Shown here: piece by piece, positions 39,605-51,224 of the stretch
Layout: each line of letters begins with the position of its first letter
Numbering within the stretch: the stretch's first letter is position 1
Assembly (NCBI RefSeq): GCF_000718025.1
Contig: NZ_JODS01000010.1
Coordinates: forward strand, 184,901 to 248,900
Source of the DNA: Kitasatospora purpeofusca
Lineage (GTDB): Bacteria; Actinomycetota; Actinomycetes; Streptomycetales; Streptomycetaceae
Direction of reading: 5' to 3'
DNA length: 64,000 nt
Notes under the pieces: generated by a model
The model's database searches: none
What the model saw: the letters and a program-made list of their open reading frames with translations, nothing else
What the model was told of the DNA's origin: nothing
Made by a program: the position numbers and the translations under genes

Positions 39605-41236
39605 TCAGCCCATGTGCGGGTGAACGTGGGTGGTCGGCGGCACGAACGTCTCCTTGATCGACCTCGCGGAGGTCCAGCGCAGCAGGTTCTGCGGCGCGCC
39701 CGCCTTGTCGTTGGTGCCGGACGCCCGGCCGCCGCCGAACGGCTGCTGGCCCACCACGGCGCCGGTCGGCTTGTCGTTGATGTAGAAGTTCCCGGCGGCG
39801 AACCGCAGCGCCTCCAGGGCCTGCGCGATCGCGTAGCGGTCCTGGGCGACCACGGCGCCGGTCAGCCCGTACGGGGCGCCCGCGTCGACCCGGTTGAGCA
39901 CGTCGTCCCAGCGGGAGTCCTCGTAGACGTGGACGGCCAGGATCGGGCCGAAGTACTCGGTGCGGAACATCTCGTTGCGGTGGTCCGAGGAGACCAGCAC
40001 GGTCGGGCGGACGAACCAGCCGATCGCGTCGTCGTACTGGCCGCCGGCCACCAGCTCCACCGTCGGGTCGGCCTTGGCCCGCTCGATCGCGTCCCGGTTC
40101 CGCTCGAACGCGCGCCGGTCGATCAGCGCGCCCATGAAGTTCGACAGGTCGGTGACGTCGCCGACCGCCAGCGCGTCCACCTCGGCGAGCAGGTCGTCCT
40201 TGATCCGCTGCCAGAGGCTGCGCGGCAGGTAGGCGCGGGAGAGCGCCGAGCACTTCTGGCCCTGGTACTCGAAGGCGCCCCGGATCAGCGCCGCCTTGAG
40301 GATCTCCGGATCGGCCGAGCGGTGCGCCAGCAGGAAGTCCTTGCCGCCGGTCTCGCCGACGATCCGGGGGTAGCTGCGGTAGCCGCCGATGTTGGCGCCG
40401 ATCGTCTGCCAGAGCGACTGGAAGGTCGCGGTGGAACCCGTGAAGTGCAGCCCGGCCAGCGCCGGGTCCGCCAGCGCCACCGCGGACAGCTGCTGCCCGT
40501 CACCGGTGACCAGGTTGATCACCCCGGGCGGCAGCCCGGCCGCCTCCAGCAGCCGCATCAGGTGGTACGCGGCCAGCGTCTGGGTCGGCGCCGGCTTCCA
40601 CACCACGGTGTTGCCCATCAGCGCCGGCGCGGTCGGCAGGTTCCCGGCGATGGCGGTGAAGTTGAACGGGGTGATCGCGTAGACGAAACCTTCCAGCGGG
40701 CGGTGGTCGACGCGGTTCCACACCCCGGGCGAGGAGACCGGCTGCTCGGCCAGGATCCGCCGGGCGAAGTGGACGTTGTAGCGCCAGAAGTCGATCAGCT
40801 CGCAGGCCGAGTCGATCTCCGCCTGCTGGGCCGTCTTGGACTGGCCGAGCATGGTCGCCGCGTTGAGCGTCTCCCGCCACGGGCCGGCCAGCAGGTCGGC
40901 GGCGCGCAGGAAGACCGCCGCCCGGTCGTCGAAGGACAGTCCGCGCCAGTCCCGCCCGGCGGCCAGCGCGGCGTCCACGGCGGCCCTGGCGTCCTCCCGG
41001 GTGGCGTTGCCCAGCACGCCCAGCTTCGCCGCGTGGTGGTGCGGCTGGACGACGTCGATCCGCTCTCCGCCGCCGAACCGCTGCTCGCCGCCGATGGTCA
41101 TCGGCAGCGGGACCGGCTCGGCCGCCAGCTCGTCCAGCCGGCGCACCAGCCGCTCCCGTTCCGGGCTGCCGGGCGCGTAGCCGAGCACCGGCTCGTTGCC
41201 CGGGACCGGGACGTCGGTGACTGCGTCGATGGGCAT
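39605..41236 (-). CDS. pruA: L-glutamate gamma-semialdehyde dehydrogenase (P5C dehydrogenase)
   Basis: A 543-residue aldehyde dehydrogenase of the P5CDH class; normal length. It oxidises glutamate semialdehyde to glutamate with NAD, the second step of proline (and arginine) catabolism. Catalytic Cys329 in EYQGQKCSALSRAY; Glu295 in RIVGETGGKD; cofactor region ITPFNFTAI with Asn192; FTGSTATF turn. Good RBS (AGGAG). No proline dehydrogenase gene is adjacent. The neighbouring NAD-GDH can take its product to 2-oxoglutarate. Confidence 0.92.
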   Translation of the reverse strand: MPIDAVTDVPVPGNEPVLGYAPGSPERERLVRRLDELAAEPVPLPMTIGGEQRFGGGERIDVVQPHHHAAKLGVLGNATREDARAAVDAALAAGRDWRGLSFDDRAAVFLRAADLLAGPWRETLNAATMLGQSKTAQQAEIDSACELIDFWRYNVHFARRILAEQPVSSPGVWNRVDHRPLEGFVYAITPFNFTAIAGNLPTAPALMGNTVVWKPAPTQTLAAYHLMRLLEAAGLPPGVINLVTGDGQQLSAVALADPALAGLHFTGSTATFQSLWQTIGANIGGYRSYPRIVGETGGKDFLLAHRSADPEILKAALIRGAFEYQGQKCSALSRAYLPRSLWQRIKDDLLAEVDALAVGDVTDLSNFMGALIDRRAFERNRDAIERAKADPTVELVAGGQYDDAIGWFVRPTVLVSSDHRNEMFRTEYFGPILAVHVYEDSRWDDVLNRVDAGAPYGLTGAVVAQDRYAIAQALEALRFAAGNFYINDKPTGAVVGQQPFGGGRASGTNDKAGAPQNLLRWTSARSIKETFVPPTTHVHPHMG

Positions 41237-41345
41237 GGGCGGGCTCCGCTCCTGGTGGGGCGGCCGGCCCGTTCCGACGACGGGCCCGGCACCCGTCCAG
41301 CCTGACCAGCCGGGGGGCGCCGCGCCCGCCCGGACACGCCAGCGA

Positions 41346-41369
41346 GTGGAGTGGCGCGCGCCACTCCAC
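41346..41369 (-). terminator. 24-bp perfect palindrome, terminator of the HAD gene
   Basis: GTGGAGTGGCGC and its exact complement, 80 nt past the HAD stop. Short tandem CCGACCCTCCG repeats follow at about 41380-41405. Confidence 0.6.
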
Positions 41370-41448
41370 CGCCCGTCTGCCGACCCTCCGCCGACCCTCC
41401 GCCGCCCGTCCGGGACCCGTCCGGGGCCGGTTCGCAGCCGGGAGCGCG

Positions 41449-42105
41449 TCAGCCGGCGATCCGGCCCGCCAGCTCCACCGCTTCCGCCAGGCTGTCCACC
41501 ACCGGCACGCCGACCGGCTCCAGCTTCTCCCTGGTGTGCGAGCCGCCGGTGTAGAGCACGGCGTGCGCGCCCGCCTCCAGCGCGGCCAGCGCGTCGTCCG
41601 CCGCGTCCCCGATCAGCACGGTGCGGGCCGGGTCCACCTGCTCGCCGAGCGCCGCCAGGTGCCGGACCAGGTACTCGGCCTTCTGCCCGCCGGCCGGGCC
41701 GCTGCGCCCGTCCACCCGCAGGAACTGGCCGGTCAGGCCGAAGCCCTCGACGACCGGCAGCAGCCGGTCGTGCTGGTACATGGACAGCAGCGACTGGCTC
41801 CGCCCGGCCGCGCGCCAGCCGTCCAGCAGCTCACGGGCGCCGTCGGTGAGGCCGCAGGCGGCGCTCAGCTGGTGGTAGCGGTCGTGGAACGCGTCGTCCA
41901 GCCGCAGCCACTCGGCCTCGGAGGGCAGCCGGCCGAGCAGCCGCTGGTAGAACCTGGGGATCGGGATCTCGTACTGCTCTCGGTACTCCTGCAGCGTCAT
42001 CGGCGCCACGCCGATGGTCGCGAAAGCGGCGTTGCTCGCTCCGAGCACCGCTTCCATGTCGTGGAAGAGCGTTCCGTTCCAGTCCCAGACGATATGAGTG
42101 CGCAC
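41449..42105 (-). CDS. HAD-superfamily hydrolase
   Basis: A 218-residue phosphatase-like protein with a cap domain. Motif I is IVWDWNGTLFHD: nucleophile Asp8 is present, but the usual second Asp (position 10) is Asn. Motif II is in SLLSMYQHD, motif III Lys is in GGQKAEYLVRHL, motif IV is VLIGDAADDALAALEAGAHAVLY (Asp-Asp). Phosphoglycolate-phosphatase-like architecture; substrate unknown. Ends at its own terminator. Confidence 0.87.
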   Translation of the reverse strand: MRTHIVWDWNGTLFHDMEAVLGASNAAFATIGVAPMTLQEYREQYEIPIPRFYQRLLGRLPSEAEWLRLDDAFHDRYHQLSAACGLTDGARELLDGWRAAGRSQSLLSMYQHDRLLPVVEGFGLTGQFLRVDGRSGPAGGQKAEYLVRHLAALGEQVDPARTVLIGDAADDALAALEAGAHAVLYTGGSHTREKLEPVGVPVVDSLAEAVELAGRIAG

Positions 42106-42231
42106 GTCTGAACGGTAGCGCCGCGTCCGGCCGGACCGGTAGGACGGGGCTCACGGCGGCCGGGGCCCTGGTCCTCGGCGCCCCTGACCCTCGGGGCCTC
42201 GGGGCCTCGGAGTGCGGGACCCGGCGCGGGC

Positions 42232-42741
42232 TCAGGCCAGCAGGCCGGCGATCTCCTGGGTGGCGAACCACAGCAGGTCGTGGTCCTCGGCGCCGTCCAC
42301 GGTGAACTGGGCGTCCTGGTCGCCCGCGTCCGCGGCCGCCACCGCCCCGACCGCGGCCGCCACATCGGCCACCACGTCGCGGTCCGCGACATCGGCGTGC
42401 ACGGCCGCCGCCTTGGCCAGCTTCAGCGGCCCGGCCAGCACCACCCGGCCCAGCGAGGCCTGGTCCTGGTACTCGTCGCCGGGGAACGGCGTCACGGCCG
42501 AGTCGGCGACGTCGAGCGCGATCACCACCCGGCGGCGCGGGGCGTCCGGCTCGGCGGCCAGCAGACGGAGCGAGGACTGGGCGGCCCGGTTGAGCGCCGC
42601 GTACTCCAGCTCCTCCAGGTCGTCGCTGACGTACCACTCGCGCAGCGCGGGCGTCACGGCGTACGCCGCGGACTGCTCCAGCGCGCCGCCCGAGTGCGCC
42701 GCCGCCAGGCCGGTCAGGGTGGTGGGCACGTACACGCGCAT
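42232..42741 (-). CDS. DUF6912 family protein
   Basis: A 169-residue actinobacterial protein with the start MRVYVPTTLTGLAAAHSGG and core WYVSDDLEELEYAALNRAAQSSLRLLA ... RRVVIALDVADSAV. Function unknown; acidic and Ala-rich C-terminal half (QDAQFTVDGAEDHDLLWFATQEI). The ATG at 42741 has GGAG about 10 nt upstream; an ATG 9 nt earlier is possible. Its stop lies 126 nt upstream of the HAD gene. Confidence 0.82.
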   Translation of the reverse strand: MRVYVPTTLTGLAAAHSGGALEQSAAYAVTPALREWYVSDDLEELEYAALNRAAQSSLRLLAAEPDAPRRRVVIALDVADSAVTPFPGDEYQDQASLGRVVLAGPLKLAKAAAVHADVADRDVVADVAAAVGAVAAADAGDQDAQFTVDGAEDHDLLWFATQEIAGLLA

Positions 42742-42916
42742 CGGTGGCACTCTCCGGTTCGTCCAGCGGCACAGCTTCCAGCGTCCCCAAGAATAAGCTC
42801 CGGACGCGTCGACGCGATCACCCGTGCACCCGTCGGCCCTCCGCCCGGGCCCCGCGCGCGCCCCGGCGGGCCCGCCGCCGCGCCGTTCCGGGGGCCGTCC
42901 CGCCCGCCGTACCGGA

Positions 42917-44026
42917 TCAGCCGGCGGCCTCCAGGACCCGGCGGCAGGTGTCCAGCGCGCTCTCCAGGACCGGGCCCCGGCGGGACGGGTCCATCATGTT
43001 CGGCCCCATCACGGCCAGGTCCGCGGGTGCGGGCGCGAGCAGGTGGACCCGGACGCCGCCCGCCCGCAGCAGTCCGGCCTCGCGCAGGAGCTGCCGGGTC
43101 ACCGCCCTGCGGTAGCGGCCGACCACCTGGGCGAGCACCCCGCGCGGGAGGTCCCGCCCGCGCCGGGCGCGCGCGAAGACGGACGCGCCCGGGACGGACT
43201 CCGAGTGCCCCGGTTGCGGATGCCCCGGCGGGTCGCTGCACAGCGCCATGGGCGCCAGGACGTAGACCTCGTCGAGGCCCCGGTCGAGCATGAGATCGGC
43301 GTTGGTGGCCGACCAGCAGCCGCCGTCCACGTAGTCGGCCCCGCCCACCCGGACGGGGGCGAACCAGCCCGGGATCGCGCAGGAGGCCATCACCGCCTCG
43401 CCGACGCCGGCGGGCGGGGCGTCCGGGTCGCCGAAGACCACCCGGTGGCCGCTGCGGTAGTCCACCGCGACGACCCGCAGCGCCGAGGCGCGCCCGGCCG
43501 CCCCGGTCACTCCGGCCGCCCCGGTGGCCGTCGCCCCGGCACCGCCGAACAGGCCGCCGACCAGCGCGCCCACCGGCTCCAGCGAGCCCCGGCCGTGCGG
43601 GGCCATCGCCGAGACCAGGGTGAGCAGCGGGTACTCGCGCGGGTGCCGCACGGCGTCCCGCAGCAGCCCCGGCGAGCCGATGCCCGCCCGGGGCCGCGGC
43701 GGCAGCGCGCCGCCGACCGCCGTGTCGTAGTCGAAGTCGACCCCGGCCAGCGGCCCGGACGTGATCGGCAGTCCCCGCTGGTGGTCCCGGAGCTGTTCGG
43801 CGCCGACCCCGGCGGCCAGCAGCGCGCCCAGGATCGCCCCGGCCGAGGTGCCGAGCACCACCTCCGCGTCACCGGCCGGGCGGCCGGTCGCCTCCTCCAC
43901 CGCGCAGAGCGCGCCGACCGTCCAGGCCGCGCCGAGCATGCCCCCGCCGCCCAGCACCAGACCGCGCCGGGGAGCGCCGGCGGCCCGCGGTGCCGTCGGC
44001 CGTGTCCCGGATACCCATGTCGTCAT
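42917..44026 (-). CDS. Patatin-like phospholipase family protein
   Basis: A 369-residue lipid acyl hydrolase. Oxyanion loop GGGGMLG (26-32), nucleophile Ser61 in LGTSAGAILG, catalytic Asp234 in YVDGGCWSATN (DGG form of the dyad). A C-terminal domain (residues 250-369) is Arg-rich. No signal peptide. Stands alone; ATG at 44026. Confidence 0.9.
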   Translation of the reverse strand: MTTWVSGTRPTAPRAAGAPRRGLVLGGGGMLGAAWTVGALCAVEEATGRPAGDAEVVLGTSAGAILGALLAAGVGAEQLRDHQRGLPITSGPLAGVDFDYDTAVGGALPPRPRAGIGSPGLLRDAVRHPREYPLLTLVSAMAPHGRGSLEPVGALVGGLFGGAGATATGAAGVTGAAGRASALRVVAVDYRSGHRVVFGDPDAPPAGVGEAVMASCAIPGWFAPVRVGGADYVDGGCWSATNADLMLDRGLDEVYVLAPMALCSDPPGHPQPGHSESVPGASVFARARRGRDLPRGVLAQVVGRYRRAVTRQLLREAGLLRAGGVRVHLLAPAPADLAVMGPNMMDPSRRGPVLESALDTCRRVLEAAG

Positions 44027-44482
44027 GCCGGCCGCCTGTCCTCGTCGGGGCGGTGCTGGTCCGGGACGGGCCCGCGACGGGCGGCCCGATCCGGCTCCGG
44101 TCTCCGATCCTGCGCGTCGACCGACCCGGACCGCAACGCCCGTCCTGGCGAACCCGACCGTCCTCTTTCGGGCTTTCCCGCCCTTCCCGGTGCGTCAACC
44201 CGGTGCGGACCGGCTCCGGCCCGCCCCCGTTCCCGCACGGGCCGACTCACCCGGATAGGTGAACTTTCCGGAGGCCGGGGCGCCCCTCGCAAAGCCGTTG
44301 CAGCCCGCTGCGGACGGCCGTTAACAAGGAACCCGTCCGCACCCGCACCACCCGGTCCCGACCGGCACCACCCACCACCGACCGGCATCGCCCCGACGCT
44401 CCACCCCGACGCTCGCCCCGACCGCAGCAGCCCACCGGGCCCCGCCCGGGCCCCGACCCGCCCGCCGCTCCGAGGAAGGCCC
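44027..44482. promoter_or_regulatory. 456-nt gap patatin / Rv3235-family gene with promoter
   Basis: TTGCAG (44298-44303), 17 bp, TTAACA (44321-44326) is a near-consensus promoter toward the plus-strand gene, giving a 5' leader of about 150 nt with CCGAACCGAC-type repeats and no visible gene. The half nearer patatin (44027-44290) shows nothing I can identify. Confidence 0.6.
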
Positions 44483-44971
44483 ATGACCGCATGTCCGAAC
44501 CGCGCCGCTCACCCGCCCGCCCCGCCCGCCGTCCTGTCGGCGCGCCCGTACCGCCCGCACGGCACCGCCCGGGACCACCGGGCGGTCGCCGCACCTCGGC
44601 GCCCCCGCCACCCCAGGTCGGCCTGCGCCGACCGAACGGGCCCCGACCCGCGGGGCGGCCTGAGCACACGGTTCGCGCACCGGCTGGTGGAGGTGCTGAC
44701 CGGCTCCCGGCCGTCCGGACAGCTGCTGCGCCACACCACCCTGGACTGCTACGGCCAGCTGTCGGCCCTGGTCCGGGCCGGCACCCTGCGCGGGACGCGG
44801 AGCGGCGAGCGGCCGCGGCTCGGGCCGGTGCACGACCGTTCGCCCGCGCCGGACGCGGTCGAGGCCTGTGTCCGGGTCGACCTCGGCGACCGGCACCACA
44901 TGGTGGCGTTCCGGCTGGAGCCTCGGGGGCCGTCCGGCCAGTGGCAGTGCACCGCCGTGGAGGCCCGATGA
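44483..44971 (+). CDS. Rv3235 family protein
   Basis: A 162-residue protein with a Pro/Arg-rich disordered N terminus and the conserved Rv3235 domain from residue 60: STRFAHRLVEVLTGSRPSGQLLRHTTLDCYGQL ... DAVEACVRVDLGDRHHMVAFRLEPRG. RBS GAGGAAGG before ATG 44483. Convergent with secA, next to it as in other streptomycetes. Function unknown. Confidence 0.85.
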   Translation: MTACPNRAAHPPAPPAVLSARPYRPHGTARDHRAVAAPRRPRHPRSACADRTGPDPRGGLSTRFAHRLVEVLTGSRPSGQLLRHTTLDCYGQLSALVRAGTLRGTRSGERPRLGPVHDRSPAPDAVEACVRVDLGDRHHMVAFRLEPRGPSGQWQCTAVEAR

Positions 44972-45069
44972 GCCGCCCCGGACCGTGCTCGCGCCCGTCC
45001 CCGCCCGCCCGGTGCGTGGAGGCCGCCGCAGCGGCCCCGGCACCGGCGGCGGCCGCCCCGGGAACGACG

Positions 45070-45130
45070 CCGGGCGCCACCCCCGTACGGGAGTGGCGCC
45101 CGGTGCGGCGGCCGACCGGTCCGGTCGGCC
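45070..45130. terminator. Tandem terminators after secA
   Basis: First GGCCGACCGG-T-CCGGTCGGCC (45110-45130), 5 nt from the secA stop; then CCGGGCGCCAC...GTGGCGCCCGG (45070-45103), an uninterrupted hairpin with one C-A mismatch. Both face the convergent Rv3235 gene as well. Confidence 0.75.
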
Positions 45131-45135
45131 CCGCC

Positions 45136-47898
<2,763 letters not shown>

Positions 47899-48083
47899 GT
47901 GAGCGGGCTCCTTGCCTGTATTGGCACTGGACGACTGCACGGCGGATCCACCCCACCGCACGGGCCATCGTATGCGAGGAGCCCAATGCCTCGGGAGGTG
48001 CGTCAGCACGGTATTCCCGTGTCACCCCTGCGAGCACATGCCCCGATAGCATTCCCCACCGGGGCAAACCGGGCAGCCGTCCG

Positions 48084-48112
48084 TTGAGTTGGGCGCTCAG
48101 GACCGTTAATCG
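48084..48112 (+). promoter_or_regulatory. Promoter of the GNAT gene
   Basis: TTGAGT (48084-48089), 17 bp, TAATCG (48107-48112). A start near 48120 excludes an upstream ATG at 48114 and supports the ATG at 48150. Confidence 0.45.
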
Positions 48113-48149
48113 GATGCTCGGATTCATCTCTGGACGAAATAATCCGCCC

Positions 48150-48758
48150 ATGGAAGAAAGCCCCGAACCCCGTACCGGGGAGCAGTCCGGCCCGCCCGCC
48201 GCCGACCCCGCCCGCGAGCCCGTCGTCCTCACCACCGAGCGCCTGGTGCTGCGCGCTCCGCGCGAGTCGGACATCGACGCGATCGACGCCGCCTGCCAGG
48301 ACCCGGAGATCCAGCGCTGGACGGTCGTCCCGAGCCCGTACCGGCGCACCGACGCCGAGTACTTCGTGTCCGACCTGGCGTTCAACGGCTGGCGGACCGG
48401 CGAGAACCTGGTCTGGTGCGTGTTCGAGCGGGAGTCCGGCGCCCTGGTCGGTTCCCAGGGGCTGATGTTCCCCGCCGGGCGACCCGGCGTGGCCGAGATC
48501 GGCTGGTGGGCGACCAAGGAGTTCCGCGGCCGCGGCTACACCGTGGAGGCGGCCACCGCCGTGGCCCGCTACGGACTGGCCGAACTCGGCCTGCGCCGAC
48601 TGGAGTGGCTCGCCTACGTGGGCAACGAGGGCTCCCGCGCGGTCGCCTCGAAGGTCGGCTTCCGGTTCGAGGGCACCCTGCGCGCGTACGCCGAGCAGCG
48701 CGGACAGTTCCACGACTCGTGGATCGCCTCCCTGCTGCCCGGCGACCTCGCCGACTGA
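48150..48758 (+). CDS. GNAT-family N-acetyltransferase (RimJ/RimL-like)
   Basis: A 202-residue acetyltransferase. VVLTTERLVLRAPRESDIDAI at the start, WWATKEFRGRGYTVEAATAVARYG holding the acetyl-CoA loop (RGRGYT), and RRLEWLAYVGNEGSRAVASKVGFRFEGTLR, the RimJ/L signature. The N-terminal 25 residues are variable. Substrate (protein N terminus or small molecule) cannot be told. ATG 48150 has only a weak RBS. A 19-bp terminator follows. Confidence 0.87.
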   Translation: MEESPEPRTGEQSGPPAADPAREPVVLTTERLVLRAPRESDIDAIDAACQDPEIQRWTVVPSPYRRTDAEYFVSDLAFNGWRTGENLVWCVFERESGALVGSQGLMFPAGRPGVAEIGWWATKEFRGRGYTVEAATAVARYGLAELGLRRLEWLAYVGNEGSRAVASKVGFRFEGTLRAYAEQRGQFHDSWIASLLPGDLAD

Positions 48759-48821
48759 CCCGGCCCGGACCGCCGCACCGGACCGGACCGCCGCGCCGGG
48801 TCGCCGGCCACCGCCGAACCA

Positions 48822-48864
48822 CGCCCGCCCTCCCGGAGACCCCAGGTCTCCGGGAGGGCGGGCG
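48822..48864 (+). terminator. Terminator of the GNAT gene
   Basis: 19-bp perfect stem (CGCCCGCCCTCCCGGAGAC with its complement), loop CCCAG, 64 nt past the stop and directly before the next promoter. Confidence 0.85.
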
Positions 48865-48883
48865 AATTGTCGGTGCCGACCCC

Positions 48884-48889
48884 TAGGCT
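48884..48889 (+). promoter_or_regulatory. -10 box of a leaderless gene
   Basis: TAGGCT ends 7 nt before ATG 48897, fitting transcription starting at the ATG; no SD precedes the ATG. The -35 region (GGCGAA) is poor. Confidence 0.4.
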
Positions 48890-48896
48890 CGCCGGC

Positions 48897-50111
48897 ATGA
48901 CCGCCTCGACCCCCGGCCCGGTCCCGGGCCCGTCCTCCCTCCCCGCCCCGGTGACCGCGCTCGGCGCGGACGACGCCCGCCGGATCGCCCTGCGCGCCCA
49001 GGGCCTGCTCGGCGCGCCCGACCGCCGCGGCGGGGTGCGCGGGATGCTGCGCCGGCTCGGCTCCGTCCAGCTCGACACCATCTCGGTGCTGGCCCGCTCG
49101 CACGAACTCGTGCCGTACGCCCGGCTCGGCGCGGTCGGCCGCCCGACGGTCGAGACGGCGTACTGGGGTTCCGGCACCAGCTTCGAGTACTGGTCGCACG
49201 CGGCGTGCATCCTGCCGATGGAGGAGTGGCCGCTGTTCGCCTTCCGGCGCCGCCGCTACCGCGCGAAGACGCATGTCTGGGGCAAGCAGGGCGAAGCGGA
49301 GACCTACCGCTCGGTGCTCGACAAGCTGCGCGCCGAGGGCCCGCTCACCTCGACCGAGCTGGGCGGCGCCAAGAAGACCGCCGACTGGTGGGACTGGTCG
49401 GACACCAAGATCGCGGTGGAACGGGCGCTGGCCTTCGGCGACGTGGTCTGCACCGAGCGCCGGAGCTGGAAGCGCGTCTACGCCCTGGCCGAACAGGCCG
49501 TGCCCGCCGAGCTGTTCGCCGCCGAACCGGACGACACCGAGTGCCTGCGCACCCTGGTCGCCCAGTCCGGCGCGGCCCTCGGCGTGGCCACCCGGGCCGA
49601 CATCGTCGACTACTACCGGCTGCGCGCCGAGCAGGTGGACGCGGTGCTGCCCGACTCCGGCCTGGTCCCGGTCGAGGTGGCCGGCTGGGGCCCGAACGGC
49701 ACCCCCGGCGCGGCCTGGGCCGACCCGGAGGCACTCGCCACCACGCCGCGCGGCCGCCACCGCACCACCCTGCTGTCGCCGTTCGACTCGCTGATCTGGG
49801 ACCGTCCGCGCACCGAGCGGATCTTCGGCATGCTCCACCGGCTGGAGGCCTACACCCCCAAGCCCAAGCGGGTGCACGGCTACTTCGCGATGCCGGTGCT
49901 GACCGGCGGCCGGCTGGTCGGCCGGGTCGACCCGGCCCGCGAGGGTCGGACCCTGGTGGCGCGTCAGGTCTCGCTGGACTCCCCCCGGCACCTGGAGGCG
50001 CTGGCCGACGCACTGCGCGAGGCGGCCGGCTGGGTGGGCTGCGACGCCGTCCGGGTCGAGGCGCTGCACGACGAGTCGCTTCGCCCGGCGCTGGAGCGGC
50101 TGCTGGCCTGA
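48897..50111 (+). CDS. Winged-helix YcaQ/AlkX-type protein (putative DNA glycosylase)
   Basis: A 404-residue member of the HTH_42/YcaQ family, some of which unhook DNA interstrand crosslinks. RIALRAQGLLGAPDRRGGVRGMLRRLGSVQLDTISVLARSHELVPYARLG (family N-terminal core), YWGSGTSFEYWSHAACILPMEEWPLFAFRRRRY, then LLSPFDSLIWDRPRTERIFGMLHRLEAYTPKPKRVHGYFAMPVLTGGRLVGRVDPA, near the C terminus, the best-conserved block. Glycosylase activity is a family inference. ATG 48897, probably leaderless. Confidence 0.86.
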   Translation: MTASTPGPVPGPSSLPAPVTALGADDARRIALRAQGLLGAPDRRGGVRGMLRRLGSVQLDTISVLARSHELVPYARLGAVGRPTVETAYWGSGTSFEYWSHAACILPMEEWPLFAFRRRRYRAKTHVWGKQGEAETYRSVLDKLRAEGPLTSTELGGAKKTADWWDWSDTKIAVERALAFGDVVCTERRSWKRVYALAEQAVPAELFAAEPDDTECLRTLVAQSGAALGVATRADIVDYYRLRAEQVDAVLPDSGLVPVEVAGWGPNGTPGAAWADPEALATTPRGRHRTTLLSPFDSLIWDRPRTERIFGMLHRLEAYTPKPKRVHGYFAMPVLTGGRLVGRVDPAREGRTLVARQVSLDSPRHLEALADALREAAGWVGCDAVRVEALHDESLRPALERLLA

Positions 50112-50142
50112 CCGAGTACCCCCACCCCGGACTCCCCGCACA

Positions 50143-50188
50143 CCCCGGCCGCCCCGAACATCCCGGCGGCCGGGGCCCACCGGGCCCC
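50143..50188. terminator. Terminator region between convergent genes
   Basis: CCCCGGCCGCC / GGCGGCCGGGG (50143-50175), 11 bp, overlapping the alternative stem GGGGCCC-ACC-GGGCCCC (50172-50188); the two cannot form together. Confidence 0.6.
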
Positions 50189-50192
50189 GCGG

Positions 50193-50951
50193 TCACCCTA
50201 TTTCGAGGATCTTCTCCCGCATCGCGTACACCACGGCCTCCATCCGGGAGTGCAGTTGCAGCTTCTCCAGGATGTTGCGCACATGGTTCTTCACGGTGTT
50301 CTCGCTGATGAACAGCTCCTTGGCGATCTCCCGGTTGTTCATCCCGGTGGCCACCAGCTTCAGCACCTCCAGCTCCCGGTCCGTCAGTCGCGGCGCGGGC
50401 ACCAACTCCCGTTCGTCGGAGCGGCGCTGGATCATCGACTTGAACTCGGTGAGCAGCTTGGACGCCATCGACGGGCTGATCTGGGACTGCCCGTCGGCGA
50501 CCGCGCGGATCGCGGTGGCGACCTCGTCGGTGGAGATCTCCTTGAGCAGGTAGCCGGTGGCCCCCGCCTTGATCGCCTCGTAGAGGTCGGCCTCCTCGTC
50601 GCTTATCGTCAGCATGATGATCTTGGTGCTGGGTGCGACGTCCTTGATCGCGGTGCAGGCCTCGATCCCGCTGCGGCGAGGCATCCTGACGTCCATGAGG
50701 ATGATGTCGGGCAGCAGGTCGGCCGCCTTGAGCACCGCCTCCGCGCCGTCCCCGGCCTCGCCGACGACGGTGATGTCCTCCTCCTCGGCCAGCACGATCT
50801 CCAGGCCGCGGCGGAACAGCGCGTGGTCGTCCACCACCAGGACGCGGATCGGCTCCCCCCGGCGCGGTGCGTAGTCGGACTCGGCCCCGAGGCCGGGCGA
50901 CACCCCCACGACCGGCACTGTCGCGGGCCCCAGCCCGAAGTGATCCCCCAT
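50193..50951 (-). CDS. NarL/FixJ-family response regulator (orphan)
   Basis: A 252-residue regulator. Receiver domain about 35-150 with acidic pair Asp41-Asp42, phospho-acceptor Asp87 in ILMDVRMPRRSG, and Lys in YLLKEIS; LuxR-type DNA-binding domain with LTDRELEVLKLVATGMNNREIAKELFISENTVKNHV. ATG 50951 with GGAGG 5 nt away. An N-terminal 30-residue extension precedes the receiver. No histidine kinase is adjacent, so its input is unknown. Confidence 0.93.
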   Translation of the reverse strand: MGDHFGLGPATVPVVGVSPGLGAESDYAPRRGEPIRVLVVDDHALFRRGLEIVLAEEEDITVVGEAGDGAEAVLKAADLLPDIILMDVRMPRRSGIEACTAIKDVAPSTKIIMLTISDEEADLYEAIKAGATGYLLKEISTDEVATAIRAVADGQSQISPSMASKLLTEFKSMIQRRSDERELVPAPRLTDRELEVLKLVATGMNNREIAKELFISENTVKNHVRNILEKLQLHSRMEAVVYAMREKILEIG

Positions 50952-51169
50952 CCGCTCCTCCCCCGTCGCCGGTCGTCGTCGGCCAATCATTCCACGGCCG
51001 GGCGCCCTCGCGGTCACCCTCCGGTGCCGATTGCCCCGCATCGGGTGACCTGTCCGGTCACCGGCGTCCGCATACCGACCCCGGAACGCGGCACACCGGC
51101 CCGGGAACTCGGGTGGCCGGCCCGGAAGGACGGCGCCCCCGGAACACCACGAGCCTGCCCCTGAACGCC

Positions 51170-51203
51170 GGTGACCCCGGCGGCGGTTGCCACCGGGGTC
51201 ACC
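51170..51203 (-). terminator. Terminator of hpf
   Basis: GGTGACCCCGG / CCGGGGTCACC, 11 bp, 12-nt loop, 22 nt past the stop. Confidence 0.6.
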
Positions 51204-51224
51204 CCTCTCCTGCTGTCCGGACGG

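Noticed and set aside
39605..42105. putA or proline-catabolism operon
   Set aside because: Flanking genes are gdh and a HAD hydrolase; no proline dehydrogenase motifs are present.
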